DNA from: Paenibacillus sinensis
Lineage (GTDB): Bacteria; Bacillota; Bacilli; Paenibacillales; Paenibacillaceae
Assembly: GCF_019904155.1 (NCBI RefSeq)
Contig: NZ_JAHCMB010000227.1
Span: forward strand, 1 to 37,829
Length of the DNA stretch: 37,829 nt
Reading direction: 5' to 3'
Shown: in pieces, positions 16,281 through 25,204 of the stretch
How positions within the stretch are numbered: position 1 is the stretch's first letter
Layout: each line of letters opens with the position of its first letter
Translations under genes and position numbers: made by a program
Notes under the pieces: generated by a model
The model's database searches: none
Told to the model about the DNA's origin: nothing
What the model saw: only the letters and a program-made list of their open reading frames with translations

Positions 16281-16302
16281 TATAATGATAATGATTATCA
16301 TT
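16281..16302 (+). promoter_or_regulatory. Fur box overlapping the -10 of btr
   Basis: TGATAATGATTATCA at 16286-16300 is a perfect 7-1-7 Fur box, extended to a 19-bp perfect inverted repeat at 16284-16302. A TATAAT at 16281-16286 overlaps it, so Fur with iron should block the promoter. No convincing -35 is visible at the right spacing. Confidence 0.88.
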
Positions 16303-16336
16303 CGCGATTTTCATTTTCATAGAGAGGATGCTGATT

Positions 16337-18022
16337 ATGCCCCCGATGTCTCCCCTTCTCCCGCCGGATGCGGGAAGATGGACGCTCCATCTGCACAGCG
16401 CCGAGCTTCTGCGGGTTAAAGCGTCCACCCATATGACCCAGCTTATGTCTTTTCATCTTACACTCATCGTTCTCCTTGAAGGCCGCTGTCTGCTGACCAG
16501 GGAGACAAAAACTACACTGATGGCCGAAGAGTCCGTTTATGTCTGTTCGCCTGGCTGTACATATGAATTGACGGCAAAAGGGGACTCTCCCCTCGTGGCG
16601 GTCATCCAGTTGTCACTGTATGCGCCGAACGGGGATGAGCGCGGATTGACAGCAGCAGACTCTACCTCCCTATATCAGCGATTGGCCGAGACAGCCGTCC
16701 TGCCGCCTGGAGCAGCCTCTGGCCGCTGCCGTGCGATTTGCGCCCATTTTCGCTCACCCGATCTCTTCCTTGCACTGCGCGCGCAGGCCGACGCACTGGA
16801 GCTGCTGCTGGAAGTCGCCGCCTCGCCGTATAAGAACGGACCGGACGGACTTGAACAAGCCAGAAGGCAGCTTGAGGAGCATCCCGAAGAACCGCTGTCG
16901 ACCGAGAAGCTGGCCGAGGCGGCCGGACTCAGCCCCCGCCATTTTACCGAGTTATTCAAGCAATCTTACGGCAAGAGTCCGCTTGAGTACATCACCCGGG
17001 TCCGCTTGGAAAAAGCAAAGAAGCTGATGCTCTCCTCCGGACGGAGGCTTAAGGATATTGCGCACGAAGTCGGCTACGAGGACGAATTCTATTTCAGCCG
17101 GGTGTTCAAAAAGGAATACGGGTTCTCCCCTTCACATTATATAAGCCGACGTAAGCGTATTATCGCGGCGTACGGATTGGCCGACACGCTCGGTTACTTG
17201 CTGCCGCTCGACCTGCTGCCGCACACCGCTCCGATGCATCCCAAATGGACCGGGTATTATTTGACCCGCTACGGCGCCGACATCCCCTATCATCAGGAGT
17301 ATGGCCTGGCGGAGCATAACCGCGAGCTCAGATTGTCTCAGCTTGCCGAGAGCAAGCCCGAGCTGATTGTCTGTCCGCCCGGTATCAGCCGTGAGGAATT
17401 CGAACGCATGTCCGCCATTGCCTCTGTCTTTACGCTTCCGTCCGAATCGCCCGGCTCATGGAGGACTGGCCTTCATCAGCTTGCCATGCGGATGGGAATG
17501 GAGAAGGAAGCTGAAGCCTGGATGACCCGGTTCGACCGGGAGACTGCAATCGTCCGCCGGAAGCTTACAAGCTCCGGTAAAGCGCCGTCCATTCTGTTCG
17601 TCCGCATGGCCGGTTGCGGACTCTATGGGCTCGGCACGCCGGGCATCCTCGATTTCGTATATCGCGAGCTCGGAATCGCAAGACCGGAGAGCGCTCCGCC
17701 GGATGCCCATCCGGACATGCCCGTAAATCTTCAGGCCTTCGATGCAGAAGATGTGGATCAGATCTGCCTGCTGATCCGGCAGGATTCCATAACGCTGGAG
17801 TATTGGCGGAAGCTTACCCGTTCGGCGCGCTGGCACTCGCTCTCCGCCGTGAAGGAGGGCCGCGTTCACCTGCTGTCATCCAGTCCTTGGAGAGAGTATT
17901 CGCCGATCGGGCTTGAACGCATCCGCGAGCAGCTGGAGGCGGACTTCGCGGAAAATAATCCATGCCGAATCCGCGATTTATCTATGGAGAAAGATCGGAA
18001 CCAGTCCTATCCTATTAATTGA
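16337..18022 (+). CDS. btr: AraC-family activator fused to a siderophore-binding domain (Btr-like)
   Basis: 561 aa; regulator of siderophore uptake modelled on B. subtilis Btr (YbbB), which senses Fe-bacillibactin and activates feuABC-ybbA. Seen: an N-terminal cupin-like region (about 15-100); AraC double helix-turn-helix (about 175-272) with STEKLAEAAGLSPRHFTELF and IAHEVGYEDEFYFSRVFKKE then YGFSPSHYISRRK; then a periplasmic-binding-type domain (about 285-550) with ESKPELIVCPPG and VKEGRVHLL. That last domain carries no signal peptide, so it reads cytosolic siderophore. The ATG at 16337 is favoured, 9 nt after AGAGAGG; the ATG at 16328 touches it. Fur-controlled from the upstream box. Its stop codon overlaps a second Fur-like box ahead of feuA. 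Confidence 0.9.
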   Translation: MPPMSPLLPPDAGRWTLHLHSAELLRVKASTHMTQLMSFHLTLIVLLEGRCLLTRETKTTLMAEESVYVCSPGCTYELTAKGDSPLVAVIQLSLYAPNGDERGLTAADSTSLYQRLAETAVLPPGAASGRCRAICAHFRSPDLFLALRAQADALELLLEVAASPYKNGPDGLEQARRQLEEHPEEPLSTEKLAEAAGLSPRHFTELFKQSYGKSPLEYITRVRLEKAKKLMLSSGRRLKDIAHEVGYEDEFYFSRVFKKEYGFSPSHYISRRKRIIAAYGLADTLGYLLPLDLLPHTAPMHPKWTGYYLTRYGADIPYHQEYGLAEHNRELRLSQLAESKPELIVCPPGISREEFERMSAIASVFTLPSESPGSWRTGLHQLAMRMGMEKEAEAWMTRFDRETAIVRRKLTSSGKAPSILFVRMAGCGLYGLGTPGILDFVYRELGIARPESAPPDAHPDMPVNLQAFDAEDVDQICLLIRQDSITLEYWRKLTRSARWHSLSAVKEGRVHLLSSSPWREYSPIGLERIREQLEADFAENNPCRIRDLSMEKDRNQSYPIN

Positions 18023-18034
18023 GAACAATTCTCA
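18020..18034 (+). promoter_or_regulatory. Degenerate Fur box ahead of feuA
   Basis: TGAGAACAATTCTCA matches 12 of 15 positions of TGATAATNATTATCA and has 6-bp perfect arms. It begins in the btr stop codon and overlaps a possible -35 (TTGAGA 18019-18024, 16 bp before TATAGG 18041-18046). Confidence 0.6.
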
Positions 18035-18062
18035 CTAGATTATAGGGAGGTCAATCAAGGTT

Positions 18063-19085
18063 ATGAGAAAAGTATTTACCGGATTATTCCTGGCCGCGGT
18101 GGTCGCTGTCTTGGCAGCCTGCGGCAACTCCAACTCCAATGTAGGGAACTCGGCTTCAGGCGGAGGAAGCCCCGCTCCGACGCTCCAAACGGCAGCCGCT
18201 ACCGCTTCACCAACCGCAGCGCCGAGCGAAGCTGCGACAGCGGAGACGAAGACGATCAAGTATTTGGATAAAGAATATACGGTTCCCGCTTCCGCCGAAC
18301 GTATCGTCATCACAGGCGCATTGGAAGCCATGGAAGATTCCATCCTCCTCGATATTCATCCGGTGGGAGCCATCGCTGTCTCAGGCAAATTCCCCGAGAT
18401 GTTCTCCTCCATCACGGACAAGGCTGAATCAATCGGTGAGAAGACGGAGCCGAACTTCGAGAAGATCCTGTCCCTGAAGCCCGATGTCATTCTGGGATCG
18501 ACCAAATTCGATCCGGCGGTCCTGGAGAAGCTTGAACAGATCGCTCCGACCATCCCATACTCCCATGTCTCTACGAATTGGGATGCTAACTTGACCCTGC
18601 TCGGTGAACTCACAGGCAAACAGGAGCAGGCTGCGAAGCTGATCGACCAATACAAAACAGATCTTGCTGCTGCCAAAGAGTCGGCGGTCACCGGATTGAA
18701 AGATAAAAAGGTATTGCTGGTTCGTATCCGCGAAGGCTCCATTTTCATTTACGGCAAAGACCTGTATTTCAATCCTTCGTTGTACACCGATCTCGGCCTT
18801 ACGCTTCCGGATGCCATCGCCGCCGCCAAGAAGCAGGAGCAGCTCTCGATTGAACAGTTCGCCCAGATCAATCCCGATGTTGTGTTTATCCAGTTCTCCG
18901 AGGACGAGAACGCCAAGGCAACCGGAGCGCTTGACGAGCTGCAGAAGAACCCGATCTTCCAAAGCGTATCGGCCGCCAAGAACGGCAAGGTCTTTGTGAA
19001 TGTTGTCGATCCTCTGGCGCAGGGAGGAACGGCCTACAGCAAGATCCAGTTCCTGAAAGCCTTCCTGACTGCTGTGGAATCCTGA
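18063..19085 (+). CDS. feuA: Ferric-siderophore binding lipoprotein (FeuA-like)
   Basis: 340-aa substrate-binding lipoprotein for a catecholate siderophore of the bacillibactin/enterobactin type. Seen: lipobox LAAC, Ser/Ala/Pro linker to about residue 60, then a two-lobe binding domain. Long stretches match remembered B. subtilis FeuA: IKYLDKEYTVP, ITGALEAMEDS, HPVGAIAVSGKFPEMF, EKILSLKPDVILGSTKF, FIQFSEDENA and VNVVDPLAQGGTAYSK. First gene of feuABC-esterase, downstream of btr, as in B. subtilis. GGGAGG precedes the ATG. Probably both Fur-repressed and Btr-activated. Confidence 0.92.
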   Translation: MRKVFTGLFLAAVVAVLAACGNSNSNVGNSASGGGSPAPTLQTAAATASPTAAPSEAATAETKTIKYLDKEYTVPASAERIVITGALEAMEDSILLDIHPVGAIAVSGKFPEMFSSITDKAESIGEKTEPNFEKILSLKPDVILGSTKFDPAVLEKLEQIAPTIPYSHVSTNWDANLTLLGELTGKQEQAAKLIDQYKTDLAAAKESAVTGLKDKKVLLVRIREGSIFIYGKDLYFNPSLYTDLGLTLPDAIAAAKKQEQLSIEQFAQINPDVVFIQFSEDENAKATGALDELQKNPIFQSVSAAKNGKVFVNVVDPLAQGGTAYSKIQFLKAFLTAVES

Positions 19086-19091
19086 TTCGCC

Positions 19092-20108
19092 ATGGAACTT
19101 GGCATTCGCTCCAACAGGCTGCCGGCCGCTATCTTCGCGATAGCGCCGGCTGCTGCTGTATTGACGGTTGTCCTCTCCATTGTATACGGCGCAGCGGATA
19201 TCAGCGCCGCCGAGGTCTGGCAGGCGGTGTTTGCCTTTAATCCGGACAATATCAACCATCAGATCATTATTCATTCCCGGCTGCCCCGGGCATGCGGTGC
19301 TCTGCTGGTCGGGGCCTGCCTCGCCGTCTCGGGAGCCGTCATGCAGGGCATTACCCGCAATGACCTCGCCTCCCCCTCCCTGTTGGGTGTATCGGACGGC
19401 TCGGTCTTTGCTGTAACCTTCTGCATGATTTATTTCCCTCAAATTTCCGGCGGCAGTCTCGTTCTGGTCTCCATGATCGGCTCCCTGCTTGGAGCACTGC
19501 TGGTCTTCGGCATTGCCCGACTAATACCGGGGGCCGAATCGCCGGTTACCCTGGCCATATTGGGGACGCTTATCGGCATGTTCCTGAACGGCGTATCGGA
19601 CGCCGCCGCGATGTACTATCATATTCCGCAGCGCATCAGCTTCTGGTACAATGCGCGTCTCAACCAGATTGATCCCGAGCTTCTGCTGCTCTGCCTGCCG
19701 TTCGTGCTCGCTGGACTGGTTCTTGTTCTCCTGCTTGCCAGATCCGTATCGGCGTTATCGCTAGGCGAGGAAATCTCAACGGGTCTCGGTCAGCGGGTGC
19801 GGCTTGTCAAAGGTATCGCAATGATATCCGTTGCGCTGCTGACCGGGATTTCGGTAGCGATCGCGGGCAAAATCGCTTTTATCGGCCTCATCATCCCCCA
19901 CATTGCGAAGAAGCTCGGAGGGACGGATTATCGTATAGCCATCCCGTTATCCGGTGTGCTTGGCGGATTGTTCCTGGCAGTCTGCGATTTGATTTCAAGA
20001 CTGATCAATCAGCCTTTTGAAACGCCTGTCGGTGTTGTAACCGCAATGTTCGGCGTCCCGTTCTTTCTCTACTTGATCCGCCGCAAAGGGGGTGGCCGTC
20101 GTGGGTAG
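19092..20108 (+). CDS. feuB: FecCD-family siderophore permease (FeuB-like)
   Basis: 338-aa membrane permease of the iron-siderophore ABC importer class, with about ten hydrophobic segments. Family signatures: SRLPRACGALLVGACLAVSG then AVMQGITRNDLASPSLLGV near the start, KIAFIGLIIPHIAKKLGGTD as the ATPase-contact loop region, and ETPVGVVTAMFGVPFFLYLI at the end. It starts 6 nt after feuA and shows only a weak ribosome site, so translation is probably coupled. Forms the channel with FeuC. No ATPase gene follows. Confidence 0.9.
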   Translation: MELGIRSNRLPAAIFAIAPAAAVLTVVLSIVYGAADISAAEVWQAVFAFNPDNINHQIIIHSRLPRACGALLVGACLAVSGAVMQGITRNDLASPSLLGVSDGSVFAVTFCMIYFPQISGGSLVLVSMIGSLLGALLVFGIARLIPGAESPVTLAILGTLIGMFLNGVSDAAAMYYHIPQRISFWYNARLNQIDPELLLLCLPFVLAGLVLVLLLARSVSALSLGEEISTGLGQRVRLVKGIAMISVALLTGISVAIAGKIAFIGLIIPHIAKKLGGTDYRIAIPLSGVLGGLFLAVCDLISRLINQPFETPVGVVTAMFGVPFFLYLIRRKGGGRRG

Positions 20109-21129
20109 CCCTTCATCCCCGCGCTATTCAGTGGTTATCGCCGGGTGCAGTCTTTTCATTATACTGTTTATCCTGTTGGGCCTTACCATGGGCGAAATGG
20201 GCTTATCCCTGCGTGAGGTGCTGACATCGCTGCTGCGGCTCTCGGAGAACCGGGAGAATGATCTGGTAATCTTTCAATTCCGGCTCCCGCGGATTGCGCT
20301 TGGCGCTCTTCTTGGCTTCGGGCTCGGACTGGCCGGTTCGGCCGTTCAGAGTCTTACCCGCAACGGGCTGGCTGATCCCGGCATTCTCGGCATCAACGCA
20401 GGAGCCGGCATGTTCGTCGTTATTTTCATGCTTCTGTTGAAGGACTTGCTTCCTCCCTCGGGAACGGCCCAAGTGATGCTGATGCCGCTGTTTGGCATGA
20501 CCGGGGGACTGCTGGCCTCCGCATTGATCTTCCTTCTGTCCCGTGACCGGGATGGGATTAATCCACAGAAGCTGTTGCTCGTCGGAATCGCCGTTTCCTC
20601 GGGGTTCTCCGCCGTGACTTTGTACGCCTCGCTCAAAATGAACCCGAATGATTTCGAACAAGCCGCAGCCTGGCTGTCCGGCAATCTGAATTCGGCCAAC
20701 TGGCTGTTCGTGGCTTCCGTGCTTCCATGGATGGTGCTGCTGACACCGCTGCTACTGTCCAAGACGCGCACGTTAGACCTGTTCCGGATGGGCGAAGGCA
20801 GCGTCATCAGCCTGGGCATACCGGTTCGCCGGGAGCGCAGTCTGCTCCTGCTGGCAAGCGTCGGCCTCGTCTCATCCGGGGTCGCGGTCGCCGGAAGCAT
20901 CGGCTTTGTAGGCTTAATCGCACCGCATATGGCGGTCCGGCTGACCGGGCTATCGCATCGCAGATCGCTTCCGGTCAGCGGCTTGCTGGGCGCGGCGCTC
21001 GTTCTGGCCGGGGATTTTATCGGAAGAACCATCTTCTCCCCGGCCCAGCTACCGGTCGGCATCGTGCTGTCTGTCATTGGCGCTCCCTACTTTGTCTGGC
21101 TGCTGGCATCAAGACGCCGGCGGACATAA
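20101..21129 (+). CDS. feuC: FecCD-family siderophore permease (FeuC-like)
   Basis: 342-aa second permease of the same importer. Seen: FRLPRIALGALLGFGLGLAG then SAVQSLTRNGLADPGILGIN, GSIGFVGLIAPHMAVRLTGL (ATPase-contact region) and PVGIVLSVIGAPYFVWLL. The start is GTG at 20101, 8 nt after AAAGGGGG, overlapping the last 8 nt of feuB; an in-frame GTG at 20092 lies within the ribosome site. The overlap implies coupled translation and a 1:1 complex with FeuB. Confidence 0.9.
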   Translation: MGSPSSPRYSVVIAGCSLFIILFILLGLTMGEMGLSLREVLTSLLRLSENRENDLVIFQFRLPRIALGALLGFGLGLAGSAVQSLTRNGLADPGILGINAGAGMFVVIFMLLLKDLLPPSGTAQVMLMPLFGMTGGLLASALIFLLSRDRDGINPQKLLLVGIAVSSGFSAVTLYASLKMNPNDFEQAAAWLSGNLNSANWLFVASVLPWMVLLTPLLLSKTRTLDLFRMGEGSVISLGIPVRRERSLLLLASVGLVSSGVAVAGSIGFVGLIAPHMAVRLTGLSHRRSLPVSGLLGAALVLAGDFIGRTIFSPAQLPVGIVLSVIGAPYFVWLLASRRRRT

Positions 21130-21154
21130 CTCAGCTCAAGAAAGGACGATTCAT

Positions 21155-23002
21155 GTGTTGGCGGAACTTACCCATTCCATCGAAATCGGCGGCAGAAGGC
21201 TTACGGTCTGGCTGCCGCCCTCCTATCCTCACTCCGAAAGGCGTTATCCTGCCGTGTACATTCACGATGGCGGGCAGCTTATGCTGAGCTGCTGCAATTA
21301 CGTACAGCGGCAGTTCAGGGAAGGCGGACTGGATGAGCTGATTATGGTCGGCATCGGAACAGCCTGCCGGACCGATGACTACTCGCCCTGGCCCGCCGAA
21401 GCGCTGAAGGAAGGCCGTCCCTCCTTTGGCGGTCATGGTCCGGCATACATCGATGAGATTGCCGACCGGATCAAGCCATATGTGGACGCCCATTACCGAA
21501 CCGCCCCCGAGCCTGAACACACGGGTATGATCGGCGGATCGCTTGGCGGACTCGTCACTGCGCTGGCCGCATACCTGCGACCCGATGCCTTCCGGAGATT
21601 CGGCTTGCTCTCTCCTTCCTTCTGGTTCGAAGGTTTCCGGACCTTTGCCGAGCAGACACCGCTCCCCTCGCGGGACACCCGGTTATATATCTCGGCCGGC
21701 AGTCTGGAAGGCGTGTACAAGGATGGCATTCAGAAGCATGCGTTAAGCAGCATTGTGGATACGGTTCAACAATGGCGCCGCCAGGGACTACATTCCGAGA
21801 GGCTGAAGCTTCATGTGGAAGAAGATGCGACACATGACTTGGTGTTCATGGCCCGGCAGTTTCCGGAAGCGCTCCGCGAGCTGTATCCGGACGCCGTTCT
21901 TCCGGCAGAACCGTTCCAGACGGTAGGCGGAGAAGGCTGCTGCCGGGAGGCTGGTCCAGTTCCGCATCGTCCGGCAGAACCTTTCCAAGCGGGAGACGGG
22001 GACTGTCGCCGCTTCCGGGACGCCGATTCTGCTCCACGTCATCCGCGTAATCAACATCATCTCCGGTATTCCGTTCCGGGAACCGAGGTCTTTGATTACA
22101 GCTCCGGAATAACAGGCCGCAGCTACCGCATTTCCGTCTACACGCCTTCCATGCCGCCTTCCGGGGATGGCTATCCCGTTCTGTACACGGTTGACATGAA
22201 TGCCTATTTCGGATCGCTGGCCGAAGCCATGACGCTTCAGACCAGGCATCCCCTGGGGCTGCGGCCCGCAGTGATCGTCGGCATTGGCTATCCTTCGGAT
22301 GAACCGTTCGTGACCAACAGACGTTTTCTGGATTTAACGATACCCGCTGATCCCGAAGGATTAAGGCCGGATGGCACACCCTGGCCTGCCAATGGGGAAG
22401 CCGATTCATTTCAGGACTTTATCGAGAGTGAGTTAATGCCGTTGATCGCCCGGAGATTTCCGGCAGGCAGCGGTAGACGCTCCCTGTTCGGTCACTCGCT
22501 GGGAGGCTTCTTCTGTCTGTATACTTTGATGACGAGACCTCATTTGTTTCAAACCTATATCGCGGGAAGTCCATCAATCTGGTGGAAAGATCATGTGCTG
22601 TATAACCTGCTGGCGGATTGGAAATGCGAAGACTCCTCTAGTGGGAATAATATGAATAATCTTGCGGAGATCCGCAGTGCCGGATGCGAAGCGGCCGGAG
22701 AAGCAGCTGGAGGAGTTATTTCGGAAGCTGTCGGAGAAGCCCAGAGGCAAGCCCGGAAGCGCACCGGAAACCGCCCGGAATATTCGGCCCCGTCAGTTCT
22801 TATTGCCATCGGCTCGCAGGAGAAAGGCATAATGCTGCAGGATGCGCAGCGGATGTATGAAGAATTAAAAACGCTGGAGTATAGGAGACTGGGCCGGGTG
22901 TCCTATCACCTTTTCGAAGACGAAGGGCATGTGTCGGTGCTCCACCCGCTGATCAGCCGGATGCTTCGGTTCATCTCGGACGAGTCTCAGACCAAATCCT
23001 GA
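21155..23002 (+). CDS. Tandem double siderophore esterase (YbbA-like + BesA/IroE-like)
   Basis: 615 aa made of two complete esterase-D-type hydrolase domains. Domain 1 (about 5-245): nucleophile Ser129 in GGSLGG, likely His227 in EEDATHDLVF. Domain 2 (about 305-610): Ser448 in FGHSLGG, likely His592 in EDEGHVSVL. The linker (about 250-300) is a degenerate 23-residue tandem repeat opening with PAEPFQ, and an Ala/Gly/Glu-rich insertion (about 489-543) interrupts domain 2. Single-domain relatives are about 250-300 aa. In B. subtilis the same position holds single-domain ybbA, while the bacillibactin trilactone hydrolase besA is elsewhere. Probably cytosolic release of iron from the imported siderophore. 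Start is GTG at 21155, 8 nt after AAAGGA and 25 nt after feuC. Confidence 0.88.
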   Translation: MLAELTHSIEIGGRRLTVWLPPSYPHSERRYPAVYIHDGGQLMLSCCNYVQRQFREGGLDELIMVGIGTACRTDDYSPWPAEALKEGRPSFGGHGPAYIDEIADRIKPYVDAHYRTAPEPEHTGMIGGSLGGLVTALAAYLRPDAFRRFGLLSPSFWFEGFRTFAEQTPLPSRDTRLYISAGSLEGVYKDGIQKHALSSIVDTVQQWRRQGLHSERLKLHVEEDATHDLVFMARQFPEALRELYPDAVLPAEPFQTVGGEGCCREAGPVPHRPAEPFQAGDGDCRRFRDADSAPRHPRNQHHLRYSVPGTEVFDYSSGITGRSYRISVYTPSMPPSGDGYPVLYTVDMNAYFGSLAEAMTLQTRHPLGLRPAVIVGIGYPSDEPFVTNRRFLDLTIPADPEGLRPDGTPWPANGEADSFQDFIESELMPLIARRFPAGSGRRSLFGHSLGGFFCLYTLMTRPHLFQTYIAGSPSIWWKDHVLYNLLADWKCEDSSSGNNMNNLAEIRSAGCEAAGEAAGGVISEAVGEAQRQARKRTGNRPEYSAPSVLIAIGSQEKGIMLQDAQRMYEELKTLEYRRLGRVSYHLFEDEGHVSVLHPLISRMLRFISDESQTKS

Positions 23003-23093
23003 ATCCACGAAACCGGGCAGCGGCTAATAACAGCGCATGCTTCGAAAGCTACCCAAAGTCCCTCAACCCCTATGTTCATCCACCCCTCCCTCC

Positions 23094-23136
23094 CAAAAAA
23101 ATAGAGGTTGTCCCAGGCGGACAGCCTCCATTTTTT
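23094..23136. terminator. Bidirectional terminator between the two siderophore clusters
   Basis: Ten-base-pair stem (23104-23113 with 23119-23128, one G-U), flanked by an A-run at 23094-23101 and a T-run at 23131-23136, so it can stop transcription from both sides. Confidence 0.9.
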
Positions 23137-23180
23137 ACCGATTAATGAATCAAGTCAATCCTTGCTTTGGATCAAGCAGG

Positions 23181-24188
23181 TTATTTCTTCAGAAGCAGAT
23201 AAGCGAAATATGGTGCACCGATCAACGCGGCCATGACACCCGCCGGGATACCATCGGGTCCTGCGATGTTGTGCCCGATCAGGTCGGCGACAATCAGCAG
23301 CCAGCTTCCCAGCAGAAGCGAGATCGGAATATATAGCTGATGTCTAGGCCCGACTAGCGATTTCGCGATATGCGGAGCCATCAGGCCGATAAAGGCAATG
23401 CCTCCTGTCACCGAAACGGCCGATGATGCAAGCGCTACGGCGGCGATCATCAGCAGCAGTCGTTCGCGCTGCATCCGGACGCCGATCCCCACTGTGACAT
23501 GCTCGCTGAGCGACAGCAGATTGAGAACGTTGGACTTGTACAGCACGAACGGGACAATCAGAATCAACCACGGCAGCAGCGCATAGATGTAGGGCCAATC
23601 GGTGCCCCAGATATTACCCGCCAGCCATTTGGCGATAAAGTCGAATTTCTGGCGGTCGGTTGATGAAATGACGATGATCATAAGCCCCGAGAGTGCCATG
23701 GAAAATCCTGTACCGGTCAGCACCAGCTTGAGCGGCTTCAGACCCTCCGTCTTGTTGTACGCGAAGAGGTAAATGAGCACCGCGGCGAGAAATCCGCCGG
23801 CAAATCCCACAAGCGGCAGTGCATACGCGAAGGACACGGCGTCAATCGGAACATACAGAAAGAACACGGAGACCGCCACACCCGCTCCCGCGTTAATCCC
23901 CACAATCCCCGGATCGGCGAGATCATTGCGCGTCACGGCCTGTAGGATGGAACCGGACAGAGCAAGCGCCATCCCCGAGAGCATCGTCACGAGCATGCGG
24001 GGCAGACGGACGGAGAAGAGCACGAATTCGTCCTTGAAGGAGCCATGTCCCATGAGGGTTGGAATGATCCGGTCATAGGACACGGAGGATCTGCCGATCC
24101 CCATACCGACAAGCAGGGTTCCGATCAGCAGGAGGACCAGCGCGGCGACGATCGCTCTCTGTTTGCGCAATAGTTCGGTGCGGATCAT
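23181..24188 (-). CDS. fhuG: FecCD-family permease, hydroxamate siderophore system (FhuG-like)
   Basis: 335-aa membrane permease, last gene of the leftward cluster. Seen: VRLPRMLVTMLSGMALALSG then SILQAVTRNDLADPGIVGIN, GGIAFIGLMAPHIAKSLVGP (ATPase-contact region) and IPAGVMAALIGAPYFAYLLL. Overlaps the upstream permease gene by 4 nt (ATGA), so the two are coupled. Pairs with the FhuB-like protein. FhuG is inferred from the FhuD-type binding protein in the same operon; assignment to the related YfhA group is possible. Confidence 0.85.
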   Translation of the reverse strand: MIRTELLRKQRAIVAALVLLLIGTLLVGMGIGRSSVSYDRIIPTLMGHGSFKDEFVLFSVRLPRMLVTMLSGMALALSGSILQAVTRNDLADPGIVGINAGAGVAVSVFFLYVPIDAVSFAYALPLVGFAGGFLAAVLIYLFAYNKTEGLKPLKLVLTGTGFSMALSGLMIIVISSTDRQKFDFIAKWLAGNIWGTDWPYIYALLPWLILIVPFVLYKSNVLNLLSLSEHVTVGIGVRMQRERLLLMIAAVALASSAVSVTGGIAFIGLMAPHIAKSLVGPRHQLYIPISLLLGSWLLIVADLIGHNIAGPDGIPAGVMAALIGAPYFAYLLLKK

Positions 24189-25204
24189 GACAGCGAGCTC
24201 CCTCCTTTTCTCACGATGATCAGAAAGAACGGAAGGCCAAGCAGAGCGATAATGGCCGCAACCGGCGTTTCATACGGAGCGTTGATCATGCGGCCTACTG
24301 TATCGGCAAGCAGCATGAAAGCACCGCCGCATACCGCCGACAGAGGCAGAATATTCCGGTAATCCGTTCCCGAGAACATTCGCACAATATGCGGAATCAT
24401 AAGGCCCATAAAAGCCATATTTCCTACCAGAGCGACGGAAGAACCCGAGAGGATGACGACCAGCACGAAGAGGATAACTTTGACCTGCCCGGTACGGAGA
24501 CCGAGACCGACCGCTGTCGAGTCGTTAAGGCTGAGAATGGTCAAAGGCCGGGCGAAGCCGATCGCGATAATAATGCCGATCACGACGAACGGAAGAATGC
24601 TGCGGACCTGATCCCAGGTCGTACCGACAAGGCCTGCAGCCGTCCACATGGAGACATCCTTGGACAGCTTGAAATACAGCGCCACGCCTTCCGCCACCGC
24701 TGTCAGAAGCGCGGAGACCGCCGCCCCCGCCAGAACAAGCTGTATGGAGGACAATCCGCTTTTGGAGGCCGCGCCGAGTCCGAATACCATCAGCGCACCA
24801 ACCGCAGCTCCGACAAAGCATGCCAGCATAATACCGGAATAAGTCAGCGAAGGAATAAAAGCCAGGGCGCAGGCGAGCGCCGCATTGCCCCCGGAGGTAA
24901 TGCCCAGCAGTCCGGGATCAGCCAGCGGATTGCGCGTCAGGCCCTGCATGATCGCCCCTGAAACAGCCAGAGCCGCTCCTACGAGAAGGCCTGCCGCAAT
25001 ACGCGGCAGGCGGATTTCCCGTATTAAACCGACATTCTCTCCGGACGCATTGGTGAACAGCGCTTGCCAGGCCTCATGAAGCGTTGTCGCCTTGGCCCCT
25101 ACCACCAGCGATACCGCAAAGGCCAGGACGAGCACTAGAAGCGCAGCTCCGAACTTTCCCCAAGAGAATCCTGTTTGTACGGATACTTGTTTCATCGGAA
25201 TCAC
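24185..25204 (-). CDS. fhuB: FecCD-family permease, hydroxamate siderophore system (FhuB-like)
   Basis: 339-aa membrane permease. Seen: IRLPRIAAGLLVGAALAVSG then AIMQGLTRNPLADPGLLGIT, GNMAFMGLMIPHIVRMFSGT and YETPVAAIIALLGLPFFLII. The start given is GTG at 25204, which overlaps the stop of the binding-protein gene by 4 nt (GTGA); an ATG at 25195 (MKQVSVQTG) with AAGTGAT upstream is an alternative. Single-length permease, unlike the double-length FhuB of Gram-negatives, so it needs the next gene's product. YfiZ-like is an alternative name. Confidence 0.85.
   Translation of the reverse strand: MIPMKQVSVQTGFSWGKFGAALLVLVLAFAVSLVVGAKATTLHEAWQALFTNASGENVGLIREIRLPRIAAGLLVGAALAVSGAIMQGLTRNPLADPGLLGITSGGNAALACALAFIPSLTYSGIMLACFVGAAVGALMVFGLGAASKSGLSSIQLVLAGAAVSALLTAVAEGVALYFKLSKDVSMWTAAGLVGTTWDQVRSILPFVVIGIIIAIGFARPLTILSLNDSTAVGLGLRTGQVKVILFVLVVILSGSSVALVGNMAFMGLMIPHIVRMFSGTDYRNILPLSAVCGGAFMLLADTVGRMINAPYETPVAAIIALLGLPFFLIIVRKGGSSLS

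Noticed and set aside
18429..19442. 337-codon open frame on the - strand opposite feuA/feuB
   Set aside because: Spans the junction of two convincing genes on the other strand and has no motif.
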